IMG/VR virus record: IMGVR_UViG_3300029263_000344
Location: 1 to 32,357 of that record
Strand: one strand, 5' to 3'
Length of the DNA: 32,357 nucleotides
Origin: a virus
The position numbers and the translations under genes were made by a program. Below are positions 9,524 to 19,853 of the stretch, one piece after another (position 1 is the first letter of the stretch; each line of letters opens with the position of its first letter). The notes beneath the pieces were generated by a model. The model ran no database searches. It saw only the letters and a list, made by a program, of their open reading frames with translations, and was not told the origin of the DNA.

Positions 9524-9526
9524 ACC

Positions 9527-12500
9527 TTATGCGTGGATTGATGATACTGGACTAATTGATGATGAACTACTTGATGTACCACCACAGGCTTGATTGGTAC
9601 TGGTTCCTCCACATGGTGCCCAAATTGAGTTCCAACTGGATGCGTTTACATAATACGTACCTGTGTTGGGGTCATTATTCGTTATGTGCCCTATACCACA
9701 AGCTGGTGGGTTCATACTTTTACTTGCATTACCAAACTCTACATTTTTTTGTGGTGTTTCTCCCATACGACGTGCTAAAGGTCCATTAGCTATCGGTATT
9801 GGTTCAATACAGTTATTCCCATCCCAACCATATTCACATGCACAACACCAACAACAGTTATCACCAGTACCAAGTGGGTCCACATCGTATATACACTCAC
9901 CTATGTTGAATGATAGGTATATTTGACCGGGTGGTCCATAACCAGGATTCCATGGGAAAGTAACTGGTGTTGGTAGGTCGTTTACTAAAGTTATGTCACA
10001 TGACTCACATACTGGTGATATTACATTTGTACATATTTGGTTTAGATTATTTACACCACAGGGTATCCACATCCCACCACCAATATTAATACCTACAATC
10101 GCACTTGGGTCTCCTTGTCCATCTTTACAGTATGCGGGTGAACTAGCATTAAATAATAATGTTTGTAAACTAGAACTAACAGCTAGAGCAGGACCCACCA
10201 CAAAAGGAGCACAACAATAACAACAGTCGTTGTCGTTGGGGTCAAACACACACTCATTAATCTGATAAGTAGTAGAAGAGTTGTAACTTCCCATATAAAT
10301 TGGTGCTCCGGGTAACTGTAGTAATTGGTCACAGTCGTCACACCCAAGTATAGTTGGGCAACAATCTATATTACACTGTGCTAACCCCCCATTTGCGGAA
10401 GTGTAGAACCCAAGTCCAGTTCCAGGGTCTAAACAAAGACACGAATGTGGGTCACAATCCCAACTAGGTTCTATTATTGTCCCACAACAAGAATTTATCG
10501 ATTGTTCACAAAGAAGTTGTGACGCGTATAAACCGTTTATATCTTCTTCACAATGACATTCACAGTAACACCTACAGAACGTAACCCCATCTGTAACCCA
10601 AAAATCACCACCACTCCAACTTGTACCTTCATTTATCCCCATTTTAACAAAACAAGTACCTACCGTATCAGTGTAGGCAAATGCTAACGACCAAGAGTTA
10701 GTAATGACTACCGAGTTAAGGTGGTCAATTACATCACCCCAACTAGTAAACCCATTTGCGTTAAATAGGGAAGCAGCAGGTCCAACAATATCAAGGTAGG
10801 TGGTGTAATTTAGACAATAACCATTACTATCTTCACACTGTGTATAACTATAATTAGGTGATGGTGGACATGGAGATGCATTACATAAACCCCCTCCGGT
10901 ATTTGACCAATAGTACAACCCAAATTGGTTGTAGTAGTCTGCTGGGTTGGATGTTACTGTAGCTACTATACCATTAAGTGCTTGGGTGTCATTAGCTTTA
11001 TTCCCTATATATATTTTATTTAACCCACATTGACTTTGTGCTAATGTCTCTGTACTACCACTTGTATCAATACAAGTCCATAATACTGGGTTAACTGGTG
11101 GTTCGTAACAACATGTAAGGGTATCCCCAGTACAAAGTGGTTCACTATTATACCCAACAACAGCAAGTGGGTCGTATATACAAGGACATACACCAGTTGA
11201 TTGGTTTGGGTTTCCAGTATCACAAACCCAGAAACCTGTTACAGGTGGGACACAACATGGTGTTGCATTCGCTGCTATATTACAAAGACTTAAATCAGAC
11301 CAAATACAATTAGCTCCACCAATACAAGGTTGGCAGTAACACGGCCCTGTTTGAGAACATTGACAACCAGAAGTTCCCGCGTATAGTGGGTGGGATGTGG
11401 TTTCTCCATAACTAAACATTTCCACCTTAGCATCATCTACACTCATACCTGTATTAAATGTTGGGGGTAGACTTAGGTTTGTGTTGACTAGATTTAATTG
11501 AGCGATAGCATCATTCCAATCAATGAATATCCCACTACATCCATTTGCTGCGTTATACATCGTATTAGTAATATGACAAGATGGCCTCGTCAAATATATC
11601 CCCCCATTACCACCGTATTGAGTTGTGTAATTAGGACAGGCTGGATTAACACCATTAGGGGAAACAGCCTTTTTACCATCAAATGGTGTATTTGGTGGGT
11701 AAGTTTGTACTATCCAATCAAAAAATATGAGACACCAAGCCCACGTATTAGTTCCTGCATTAATACCCTGATTTCCTGGCCAAGTTGTGCCTACTGGATT
11801 TATTGGAAATTCCATAGTTGCACTATCACAGAAGGTATATATTGGTTGTCCCGGAAGACATTCATACATAGATGTAGTAGCTGTGGTTGGACAACTTGTG
11901 TCACACGGTATCCAAACTAGTGGGTCACCATACTCTGTGACAAGACTGTTAGCTAGACTATTTGAGTAGAGGTTATACCATTCAGATGGGTTGTACAATC
12001 CTTGTGTTAGTGTAGAATACGCATCCACTACATTAACATAACAACAACAAGTACCACCACTACCACAATGTGTTACTGTATCACCTGAAAGATAGTTAAT
12101 CGTTGAGACCCATGGGTCGGATTGGATTATGGAACCGGCAATTGGTAGGTTAATACCAACAGTATGTAATGCCCAACCACCACCCATGTTTATTACTGGG
12201 AAGGTAACAGAACCCGCTAGTTGGCAGTCTTGACACGGACAACATGTTGTGTTGTTAGAACCTATACCACCCAACGAATAAGAGTTGTTCTGACAATCTA
12301 GTAAATTATTGTACGCTGTACAATTTGTATATGGTGGTGCTGCGGTATAAAATGGTGTCGTTATAAGACTACACTGACATGGGTCTGGTTGGAATGTCGG
12401 TCCTAAATCTGGAGTACATTCACCACATATAAAATTACATTCGTCTTGGCAGTCTGCAGGATTTCCAAATGGTCCATGTATACAACCCGCTGGCATTGTA

Positions 12501-15500
12501 CCCACAAAACTTACACACCCTAATGTTTCATCACAACACCATTCAGTGACTAATGGACAACAAGGGTAATTTGTTTGTGCGTTTACACAATCCTGTATAG
12601 ATATAGAACAATTAAAGTTATAAGGGTTTAAATCACACGTACAACTAACTACACTATCACAACAAAATCTACAAGCTTGTTGACAATCACTTTGACTTGC
12701 AAATCCTAACGCTGTACCAGTTGAGTATGGTGTGGATGTACCTCCTTGACCAAAAACTAAATTATCTGTCCAACTAATAAAAGGTGCTGTTGTTTGCCAT
12801 GCCTGTATCACACCTTCTTGAAAACAGTTAGATGTTGTTGCTGACTGACCAGCGTTAGTATCACAAAACCATAGTCCTGGAGTTGTACAATCACATTGGT
12901 TGGTGTTTTGGAAGCAGTCAAAAGCTGAGGAATGTTCTGGGAATAATCCATTAGGGTTATTTCCTACAAACTGACAAGTACCTAATGTGGTTGCTACATC
13001 ACATGCCCATTTACAGTTAGTGACACAATCACTTAAATTGGTATAGGCCGCTATACTATATAATATGTCCCCAGGAAAAACTTCAATACACCCTAGACCA
13101 TTTGTACCTGGTATTCCAGGGTTTAAAGAACTACACCAATCACTATCGTCACAATGAAATTTACTTCCAAGTGTTGAGCAGCAATCTAAATTAACTGGGG
13201 GTGGTAGTAGTATTGCTTGTTGGCAGGCCCATAGACTAAAAAATCCATACCAAGTGGACGTATTTGTGGTTAAACCGTTTATAACATCTTGTAACATAAC
13301 ACAAGCCGTAAAGTCGTCCGTTGGGTCTGCTGGTGTTGCATTTTCGTCACAATAACAACCTGATTTACAATGGTCTTGACAAGTACTAGCTGTGTAACAA
13401 TTTAATGCTGCTTCTGAACCAAATACATAAGAACAAGGTATTGGGTTTTGGACACAACCGTCTATATAATCACAACTATATGTGTCAGCTGATGGTGCCG
13501 AACATGGGTCACAACCTCCTGTAGTAGCACCACTAGGTGTGCTCCCACAACTTATCCACGCGTTTGGTATCCCATTAGGTGCATCTGGTCCCTCTGGAAC
13601 AAAGTAGTTACAATCGTAAAATCCTGGTGGTGTCCCTGTAAATGGGTTACTATATTGAGGTAAGTCACAATAATAACAACATGTACTAGGTGTACCACCT
13701 GGGTAGGATACATAGTCGTATAAAGTATAATCGCCACCTAAAGATACAAATACTTCTTGGTCGTTACCTTGACCACCCGTAAGTGGGTCACACGCACAAT
13801 CACAAGTTATTTCATCTGATACACACCCAGTTGGGTTATCTGCCACACACTGTGCCATAGTCCCATATATTGGTCCTAATGGAGTTGGTGGTGGATTACC
13901 ACCAACAACAGCAATATAGACACAAGGCCACCAAGGCCATGATGGGTCATATAAACCAGACATTGGGTCAAATATTTGTGCAGATTCGTCACATTCTATA
14001 TCACAACAACCTGTTGCTATACAACAAGCTGAAAAAGATTCGTAAGGTCCTCCAGGTGACCAACCATAACCACTAGGTAAAGCAACTGGGTTTGGCCAAT
14101 TGATACACTGACCATAACTTGTACCATCAGTCATATTTTCTAAACAATCAACACCACCCTCGGTTGGGCAGTTATCCTCACAATCTACTGCGTTAACAAA
14201 ACTTCCAAGGGGGTAGGAAAAATTAGAAAAATTAGGGTTAGCTCCAAATCCACTTAGTGGTACCAAAGCTGGGTCCACGTACCAATCAGATTCCCATGCT
14301 GGTAGTGGTGTTGGACACGGAGCTAAATTTTGACATGCTGTAGCTGACCCACTTAAACAAACCCAACATTCTGTTAAGGGTGGTTGACACCAATTACAAC
14401 AATCACCAGAAGTTGTGTACTGACCACAAGCATTGGTGTAACATGGTACACAAGCTGAACTACCTGGGAACCCGGTCCCACCACTACATGGTTGGCTCCA
14501 TGGGTCATAACAATCCCACCCACAAGGTCCTGGTATACCACTATTATTTCCTGGTGCTGTTTGACAAGATATTTCATCTGGAAAACCACCACCTACAATC
14601 TCTACGCATCCTTGGTCACAAAAATATTCCCAAGCTGCAAAATTACAACAAGCTGATATTCCTTGTAAAGAAACACCTAACTCACAATCACTTATCCCAT
14701 AATATGGGTCTAAGAATAACTGATTAAGATTTGCTGTTAATAGTGGTGTCGTTAAAACATAATTTGTCATTATAGTATAATAATCTGATGGTGCAACTGT
14801 AAAACATGAAACCTCTGAACAACATGGTGTAGCAGTTGGGGTTGTGCAGGACCACGCTATGGGATTACACCACGATTCACAGTCGGTCATTGATGAAAAT
14901 GTAACAGATAGTGGATAACCTACGTTATTGTATTGTGGGTGAGTATAATCTATTTCTTGACACCCAGGCATATCACAACCGTATTGATTTTCACAATGCC
15001 ACCTATCACTTACCGGACAATTACCATTATTATACGCTGTTACACAACCACCTGGTCCACCATAAAAAGTAAAACTGTCTGGTGTACTACCAGAAATCAT
15101 TTCACAAATATAAGGACCGGGACTTGCTAAATCTTGTGGACACACCCAACTTACACAGCCAACATAATCCCATAAATTAGAATTAGTCATTGCTGTGGGT
15201 ATTATACCTGTTGGTATACTAGTTATTGCTTGATAACAATTACCATCCGGACCATATATAAACTGTCCTTGTGTAAATACTTGTGAGTTATCCCACTGTC
15301 CAGCTATACCCACCGGACCCATAGGTGAGTAAGCGTTAAATACATTATATGGGTCAGCACAAGGTAAAGCACTTCCCGCTGGACAAGAAACACAATCAGG
15401 TGTACAACCTTCAAAAACATGCACATCAGCTCCAGTTGGGTTTAACCAAACTCCTTGGTACATTTGTGATGGCATGACACCAGCAAATGGGTCATTCAAA

Positions 15501-17203
15501 CCACTAGTACTTGTCTGTGTTATACCTAGTTCCGCAACAACTACATAACAGCAACAATCTTGTGGTGATACATCATAAACTATGTCACCTTGTACATAAT
15601 CAACGAAAGGTGACCAATTAGGTGGACTAGCGGGTGATAAAGTACTTATCATTTCTGGTTGGAGGGTGACCCTATTAATAAATTCATCTTTTGTTAAACA
15701 AAACTCACAGGTTTCCTCTGGACACTCAAAACAATCTTCACCACCAAAAGCTAATGAATTTAACCCACAACTAGTAGCAACAAAAATTGTAATTCCGTTT
15801 GGGAAGTCGTAAAAATCTATAGGTGTTTGTCCGTTTGCTGAAGAAATTGTATAACCAGTGTATAGTGCGTCAGCGTTAAATATTGAACCCATCATACCAG
15901 CTGTAATAGTATTTGTTATCGGGTCGACAACATCACCACCAACAGGTAGTGAAACAAATAACTCAAAACCGTTAGGTAAAAAACCTGGAGCTAATGTAGA
16001 TGGAGCATTACTATATGTAGAAAATATACCTACTGTACTATCAGTTATCCCAGTTAATTCAAAACAACCTATGGATGTACCACTATATTGATTTATGTTG
16101 GTACCAGAATCAAGTGGGTAATAGTTTGGTGAACCAAAAACACCGTATGTGCCATGATAAGCTGTAGATGTGAATAATGGTGCTAAGTAAACTGAAGGTA
16201 TCGGGTTAGGACCACTTAAATCTACTTGGTATGGGTCACCTCCTGGTGTACTAGGTGATAGTGGCCCTCCCATTCCAGCACCTGTAGGTGGTGCGGGGGA
16301 ATAAACTTGTGCTAATATTTGGTTATACGTTAAATTAGGCACTGTTATTCTTTGACTTACCGATGTAGGTCCCCATGGACCTTCATGTGTTATTGTTATA
16401 GAGTACTGTGATGCCACCACATATTCATAATCACTAGTAAGTGAGGGATATTGTAAATCTTCACAACAAGGGTACCCATTACCGTTAAGTGGTACAGAAC
16501 AATCACACTCACCCCAACTTATAGTGTATGGTGAGTTTTGGAACGCATTATACGAACCAAAATCTGTTGTATTATACACTTGAATTTTCATCCCATTACC
16601 TGTTGTGTTAGCAGTAAAAACAAAATTTGAGAATGTTTGTTGTTGGTCTACTCTGCCGTCCCAAACACTGTAATGACCAATATCGTTATAATCTTGTGTT
16701 AGTGTTAGTGGTATATTATATAACACACTATCTAGTGGGTCCAAACATTCACATATAGCAATACTTTCATCCCAAAAAGCATTTATGCCTTGTGATGACA
16801 ATGTTTGGTTTACGTTGGTGTTGGTTACATCATATATGGTACTTAATTCATTATAGCTATTTTGGTAAAAGGTACTGCCCGAAGTTAAAATAAGTCCTTT
16901 AAATAATACGTAATTATATCCCTCTGGGTTGGTACAATTAGTGGGGCTAATACTTAATGGTGCGTCCCATAATATCACACATGGTTGTGTTGGTGAGCAA
17001 TCTCTTAGTTCGTTTGGAAAACTAGACATCACACCACTTTCTAAAGCGTTAACCACTTCTGACCCAGTGGAATCATACATTGTCACACCAGAACAATTAG
17101 TACTTAGATTTATTGGGTAGAAGTTTGTTCCTCCGGTACAAGGTAGAGACCAGGTACTTGCTGACGCTGTGGTTCTTCTTATGGTAAACTTTTGTACGTC
17201 CAT
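9527..17203 (-). CDS. Giant Cys-rich modular tail-region protein (2558 aa)
   Basis: A single uninterrupted 7.7-kb ORF, the largest in the window, starting ATG three bases after the previous stop. It is rich in Cys (about one residue in ten where counted), Gly, Pro, Ser, Thr, Asn, Tyr and Trp and very poor in Lys/Arg until the last ~100 residues. Two repeat types alternate. One is a Cys module, roughly aromatic-x-C, G-x-C, then Y/F-x-S/T followed by D/E-C-x(3)-C, seen many times (e.g. LSDCVTNCKWAC, STCQDHCKSGC). The other has W, Y..G..V/I, CC(C)Y and a closing W..C; copies lie at about residues 530-594, 637-683, 1698-1767, 2303-2382 and 2418-2531. The second type recalls the aromatic spacing of small carbohydrate-binding modules (family 5/12-like), but this is weak. 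No signal peptide or membrane segment is visible. I infer a long fibre or virion surface protein that binds host or environmental polymers; no named family is claimed. Confidence 0.85.
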   Translation of the reverse strand: MDVQKFTIRRTTASASTWSLPCTGGTNFYPINLSTNCSGVTMYDSTGSEVVNALESGVMSSFPNELRDCSPTQPCVILWDAPLSISPTNCTNPEGYNYVLFKGLILTSGSTFYQNSYNELSTIYDVTNTNVNQTLSSQGINAFWDESIAICECLDPLDSVLYNIPLTLTQDYNDIGHYSVWDGRVDQQQTFSNFVFTANTTGNGMKIQVYNTTDFGSYNAFQNSPYTISWGECDCSVPLNGNGYPCCEDLQYPSLTSDYEYVVASQYSITITHEGPWGPTSVSQRITVPNLTYNQILAQVYSPAPPTGAGMGGPLSPSTPGGDPYQVDLSGPNPIPSVYLAPLFTSTAYHGTYGVFGSPNYYPLDSGTNINQYSGTSIGCFELTGITDSTVGIFSTYSNAPSTLAPGFLPNGFELFVSLPVGGDVVDPITNTITAGMMGSIFNADALYTGYTISSANGQTPIDFYDFPNGITIFVATSCGLNSLAFGGEDCFECPEETCEFCLTKDEFINRVTLQPEMISTLSPASPPNWSPFVDYVQGDIVYDVSPQDCCCYVVVAELGITQTSTSGLNDPFAGVMPSQMYQGVWLNPTGADVHVFEGCTPDCVSCPAGSALPCADPYNVFNAYSPMGPVGIAGQWDNSQVFTQGQFIYGPDGNCYQAITSIPTGIIPTAMTNSNLWDYVGCVSWVCPQDLASPGPYICEMISGSTPDSFTFYGGPGGCVTAYNNGNCPVSDRWHCENQYGCDMPGCQEIDYTHPQYNNVGYPLSVTFSSMTDCESWCNPIAWSCTTPTATPCCSEVSCFTVAPSDYYTIMTNYVLTTPLLTANLNQLFLDPYYGISDCELGVSLQGISACCNFAAWEYFCDQGCVEIVGGGFPDEISCQTAPGNNSGIPGPCGWDCYDPWSQPCSGGTGFPGSSACVPCYTNACGQYTTSGDCCNWCQPPLTECWVCLSGSATACQNLAPCPTPLPAWESDWYVDPALVPLSGFGANPNFSNFSYPLGSFVNAVDCEDNCPTEGGVDCLENMTDGTSYGQCINWPNPVALPSGYGWSPGGPYESFSACCIATGCCDIECDESAQIFDPMSGLYDPSWPWWPCVYIAVVGGNPPPTPLGPIYGTMAQCVADNPTGCVSDEITCDCACDPLTGGQGNDQEVFVSLGGDYTLYDYVSYPGGTPSTCCYYCDLPQYSNPFTGTPPGFYDCNYFVPEGPDAPNGIPNAWISCGSTPSGATTGGCDPCSAPSADTYSCDYIDGCVQNPIPCSYVFGSEAALNCYTASTCQDHCKSGCYCDENATPADPTDDFTACVMLQDVINGLTTNTSTWYGFFSLWACQQAILLPPPVNLDCCSTLGSKFHCDDSDWCSSLNPGIPGTNGLGCIEVFPGDILYSIAAYTNLSDCVTNCKWACDVATTLGTCQFVGNNPNGLFPEHSSAFDCFQNTNQCDCTTPGLWFCDTNAGQSATTSNCFQEGVIQAWQTTAPFISWTDNLVFGQGGTSTPYSTGTALGFASQSDCQQACRFCCDSVVSCTCDLNPYNFNCSISIQDCVNAQTNYPCCPLVTEWCCDETLGCVSFVGTMPAGCIHGPFGNPADCQDECNFICGECTPDLGPTFQPDPCQCSLITTPFYTAAPPYTNCTAYNNLLDCQNNSYSLGGIGSNNTTCCPCQDCQLAGSVTFPVINMGGGWALHTVGINLPIAGSIIQSDPWVSTINYLSGDTVTHCGSGGTCCCYVNVVDAYSTLTQGLYNPSEWYNLYSNSLANSLVTEYGDPLVWIPCDTSCPTTATTSMYECLPGQPIYTFCDSATMEFPINPVGTTWPGNQGINAGTNTWAWCLIFFDWIVQTYPPNTPFDGKKAVSPNGVNPACPNYTTQYGGNGGIYLTRPSCHITNTMYNAANGCSGIFIDWNDAIAQLNLVNTNLSLPPTFNTGMSVDDAKVEMFSYGETTSHPLYAGTSGCQCSQTGPCYCQPCIGGANCIWSDLSLCNIAANATPCCVPPVTGFWVCDTGNPNQSTGVCPCIYDPLAVVGYNSEPLCTGDTLTCCYEPPVNPVLWTCIDTSGSTETLAQSQCGLNKIYIGNKANDTQALNGIVATVTSNPADYYNQFGLYYWSNTGGGLCNASPCPPSPNYSYTQCEDSNGYCLNYTTYLDIVGPAASLFNANGFTSWGDVIDHLNSVVITNSWSLAFAYTDTVGTCFVKMGINEGTSWSGGDFWVTDGVTFCRCYCECHCEEDINGLYASQLLCEQSINSCCGTIIEPSWDCDPHSCLCLDPGTGLGFYTSANGGLAQCNIDCCPTILGCDDCDQLLQLPGAPIYMGSYNSSTTYQINECVFDPNDNDCCYCCAPFVVGPALAVSSSLQTLLFNASSPAYCKDGQGDPSAIVGINIGGGMWIPCGVNNLNQICTNVISPVCESCDITLVNDLPTPVTFPWNPGYGPPGQIYLSFNIGECIYDVDPLGTGDNCCWCCACEYGWDGNNCIEPIPIANGPLARRMGETPQKNVEFGNASKSMNPPACGIGHITNNDPNTGTYYVNASSWNSIWAPCGGTSTNQACGGTSSSSSSISPVSSIHA

Positions 17204-17206
17204 ATA

Positions 17207-18076
17207 TTAATTTGTGATATATTCATAAAATTTTATTGGTCCGTTAACCGTTTCACCTAATGGTGCTAACAAAATACCAGTCATACCCGCAACGGAATTA
17301 TATGGATGTATGGTGTAGTTATATTTTGGTGTCGTATTACCTATTTCTATATTTAAAACAACTTGGTAATAAAAAAAGTCTTGGAAGTTGTAACTTCCTT
17401 GTATGGGTGTTGGTTCTTGATTTAGCATCCTCATAACACTACCTGTTTTTGCGTTAAAAAACTTACAAGTCATATAAAAAGTGTTACCGGTAAACAATTC
17501 TCTACCTTTTAACCATTGTAGGTAGTAATTTTCTGTCTGACCTACTGGTCCAGAAGACGCGGAAAAAGCTGGTACGTAAACATCATAAACTGGTGTTGAT
17601 ATACCTTCACTACGTTGGGCCCAATATTCTTCTGGGTCTTCGGATGGAATAATCACAACACTTTTTCTTCTACAATTATTACTAGGCATTATAGTGGAGA
17701 ACATTAGTTTTTGTTCTTCTCTTACCGGGGAATCGAAAAAATCGAATTTAAAAAAACTTTTAGTAAATGACTTTGCATCTCTAGATAGGTCTACATTCTT
17801 ATAATCTAAAATGTTAAAGTTGTTAACGTAAGTTGAGTTTACACCATCCCAAAAGTCAAATTCATAGTATATTTCAAAATCTGGTGCGTAGTTAGGTGTA
17901 TATCTAGTAGTCTCATAGTCTTGTATGTAATTTATATTATTTTGTAACTCAATCTCATCATGCATTTCTAATAGTTGTTCACGACCTAGTTCGTCAAATA
18001 TTTGACCTAACGGTATAGTGACTTTTTTATCACTAAGAGATGCTTTTATTTGTATTCTATTCACAGACATCGACAA
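17207..18076 (-). CDS. Putative tail/baseplate structural protein (289 aa)
   Basis: A 289-residue ORF whose start overlaps the end of the 598-residue gene by 20 bases, suggesting coupled translation. The N-terminus is charged and helical (IFDELGREQLLEMHDEIELQ). The rest is beta-rich with many Tyr/Phe/Asn residues, has a KSFFKFDFFDSP stretch, and ends in YEYITN. I see no enzyme motif, signal peptide or membrane segment, and no family I can name. Its place between two structural genes of the same operon implies a virion component. Confidence 0.75.
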   Translation of the reverse strand: MSMSVNRIQIKASLSDKKVTIPLGQIFDELGREQLLEMHDEIELQNNINYIQDYETTRYTPNYAPDFEIYYEFDFWDGVNSTYVNNFNILDYKNVDLSRDAKSFTKSFFKFDFFDSPVREEQKLMFSTIMPSNNCRRKSVVIIPSEDPEEYWAQRSEGISTPVYDVYVPAFSASSGPVGQTENYYLQWLKGRELFTGNTFYMTCKFFNAKTGSVMRMLNQEPTPIQGSYNFQDFFYYQVVLNIEIGNTTPKYNYTIHPYNSVAGMTGILLAPLGETVNGPIKFYEYITN

Positions 18077-19853
18077 ATTCTGAAACTACATTTATACTAC
18101 TAGAGCTATAACCAAACATAATAGGGTCTATTTTAAATTCTAAATTTAAATATGGGTAGTGTGCATCATTTAAATATGGATAATTAACACCATTATCACC
18201 ATCTTCAAAATAATCTAAAGGTAGAATTGGTCTCCACCTAAACGTCCCTTCTGATAAAGAATAAGTAGCGTACGGTGGTGTTGTAAATAGACTGTCTTCA
18301 TAACTTACAGTGGTGGATAATTTACGTATAGGTATACGATTATGTGGTTTGTACTTATATATTGATTTTATGTAGTCTGATGAACCTCCTGGATATTCAT
18401 ACATAGCGTCTCTATTAAATTGTAATGAGTGTTGGATTTCTGAAATAATCCTTTCTTTTAATTCGAATGGGTTATATTCTACAAACGCTCCTCGATATGT
18501 CGTCCCACTTAATGGTAATGGGTCTACCCCGTTTGTTGTATTTTGAAATAGGTTAGTTGGGTTAACATTGTTATCAACAAATGGGTCTATGTTACCATTT
18601 TTTCTAAAGTTCCATTCCCACCCATATCCTGTTGGTGAGTTGGCTGGTGCTTCATAGTGCCACATAAGATTTCTATTGACTTGGAAAATCGTTAAGTACA
18701 AGTCTGTTAGTGGTCTGTTTAAGTTGTCTTGGTAGTCGTCCACATCTATGTCTAGGTTTGTGTTCCATAAAAAAGATTTAAAGTCTTGTGTGATTACCGT
18801 TTTATCACCGTACCCATCTGGTGTTTTTTTAGATTTGTACACCCTACCTTTTTTATTATATATACCATTTTCAAAACCTGTCCTATCCAAACTGTAGTCT
18901 GATGAATTAGTGATTAGTCTATGAACGTGAGTACAGTATTGTGACCTAGTTTCACCAGTATTATTTATACTGATTATTCTTTGTATAACACATACTGAAT
19001 CTTGTGGTACTTCAGTTAAGTCAACACCTTTTGTATATACGTTGATAACATATTCTTCTGAGTTTACGTATTCGTTACCCAAAAAATCTACTTTAAATAA
19101 GTTCTGGGTTGTTGATACTAGTGGTCCGTTAATCGTTATATCAGTAATAAGATTTGTTAATCCCATGGGAACGATACTTGGGTTACTTTGTAACTCTATA
19201 AATTCCCCAGCATTTACTCCATGTGGTGATGCTGTAGTTATCCTTAAAACTTGTTTACCTTCTACAGTAGTTAGTTGGATACGAGCTGGAATACCGTCAC
19301 CACTACGAAAATTTATACCAATGGTACTACCAGTGTATCTCACATAAAACTCCATCCCTTGATTTTTATCACATTCAGAAACATAGGAAATGTATGTCAC
19401 CCAATTATCTTGGTAGGCGTTAACACTACTGTATTGTGAACTATTACTAGTGCCGTAACGATAAGGAGGCATAAAAGTAAATAAGTCAGATGGTGGTAAA
19501 CCTACACAGGGTGGTCCACTAAATGGTGTTACTACTGGTAATATAGAGATTGGGTCTGGACAACCAATAAAAGGTGGTGTAAAATACATATAATTTAATA
19601 TACGGTTTTCGTCTGTTTGTCCGGTTATGATGTTATTATATAAAACATCTATCTTACCATATGGTCTATATGTTGTAGAATAGTCTCTCTCAAAATCGAA
19701 CTGGTCTCTTAGATTTAAAACCAAGTTTCTATCACCTTCTATCATAGTACGTTGTTCACTACTCAAAAAAGGTTGTAGACTCATATCTTTATTCTGAGAA
19801 CCAGCAAATTTAGATTCACCCCTTACAATTCTTATATTTTTTTTATTACTCAT
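18057..19853 (-). CDS. Putative tail/baseplate structural protein (598 aa)
   Basis: A 598-residue ORF. Its ATG shares one base with the upstream stop (TAATG junction), so translation is probably coupled to the 1130-residue gene. It ends with TAG, showing that amber is a true stop here. Residues about 200-260 contain ITTASPHGVNAGEFIEL, a beta-strand pattern I associate with phage fibre and baseplate proteins in which an HG..aG..v turn recurs. The remainder is Tyr/Asn/Pro-rich structural sequence without membrane segments. I cannot assign a specific T4 counterpart; by position it follows the gp6-like and 1130-residue proteins, so a baseplate or tail-tip role is inferred. Confidence 0.8.
   Translation of the reverse strand: MSNKKNIRIVRGESKFAGSQNKDMSLQPFLSSEQRTMIEGDRNLVLNLRDQFDFERDYSTTYRPYGKIDVLYNNIITGQTDENRILNYMYFTPPFIGCPDPISILPVVTPFSGPPCVGLPPSDLFTFMPPYRYGTSNSSQYSSVNAYQDNWVTYISYVSECDKNQGMEFYVRYTGSTIGINFRSGDGIPARIQLTTVEGKQVLRITTASPHGVNAGEFIELQSNPSIVPMGLTNLITDITINGPLVSTTQNLFKVDFLGNEYVNSEEYVINVYTKGVDLTEVPQDSVCVIQRIISINNTGETRSQYCTHVHRLITNSSDYSLDRTGFENGIYNKKGRVYKSKKTPDGYGDKTVITQDFKSFLWNTNLDIDVDDYQDNLNRPLTDLYLTIFQVNRNLMWHYEAPANSPTGYGWEWNFRKNGNIDPFVDNNVNPTNLFQNTTNGVDPLPLSGTTYRGAFVEYNPFELKERIISEIQHSLQFNRDAMYEYPGGSSDYIKSIYKYKPHNRIPIRKLSTTVSYEDSLFTTPPYATYSLSEGTFRWRPILPLDYFEDGDNGVNYPYLNDAHYPYLNLEFKIDPIMFGYSSSSINVVSEFVDVCE

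Noticed and set aside
11498-11920. Plus-strand ORF of 140 residues
   Set aside because: It lies wholly opposite the 2558-residue gene, and its composition is a mirror of that gene's biased codons. Other plus-strand ORFs (e.g. 22443-22826, 31524-31925) are rejected likewise.
9527-17203. Nested tandem DNA repeats or an assembly artefact in the giant gene
   Set aside because: The Cys units are similar in protein pattern but differ in sequence and length; the frame is open throughout and I see no long identical DNA repeats.
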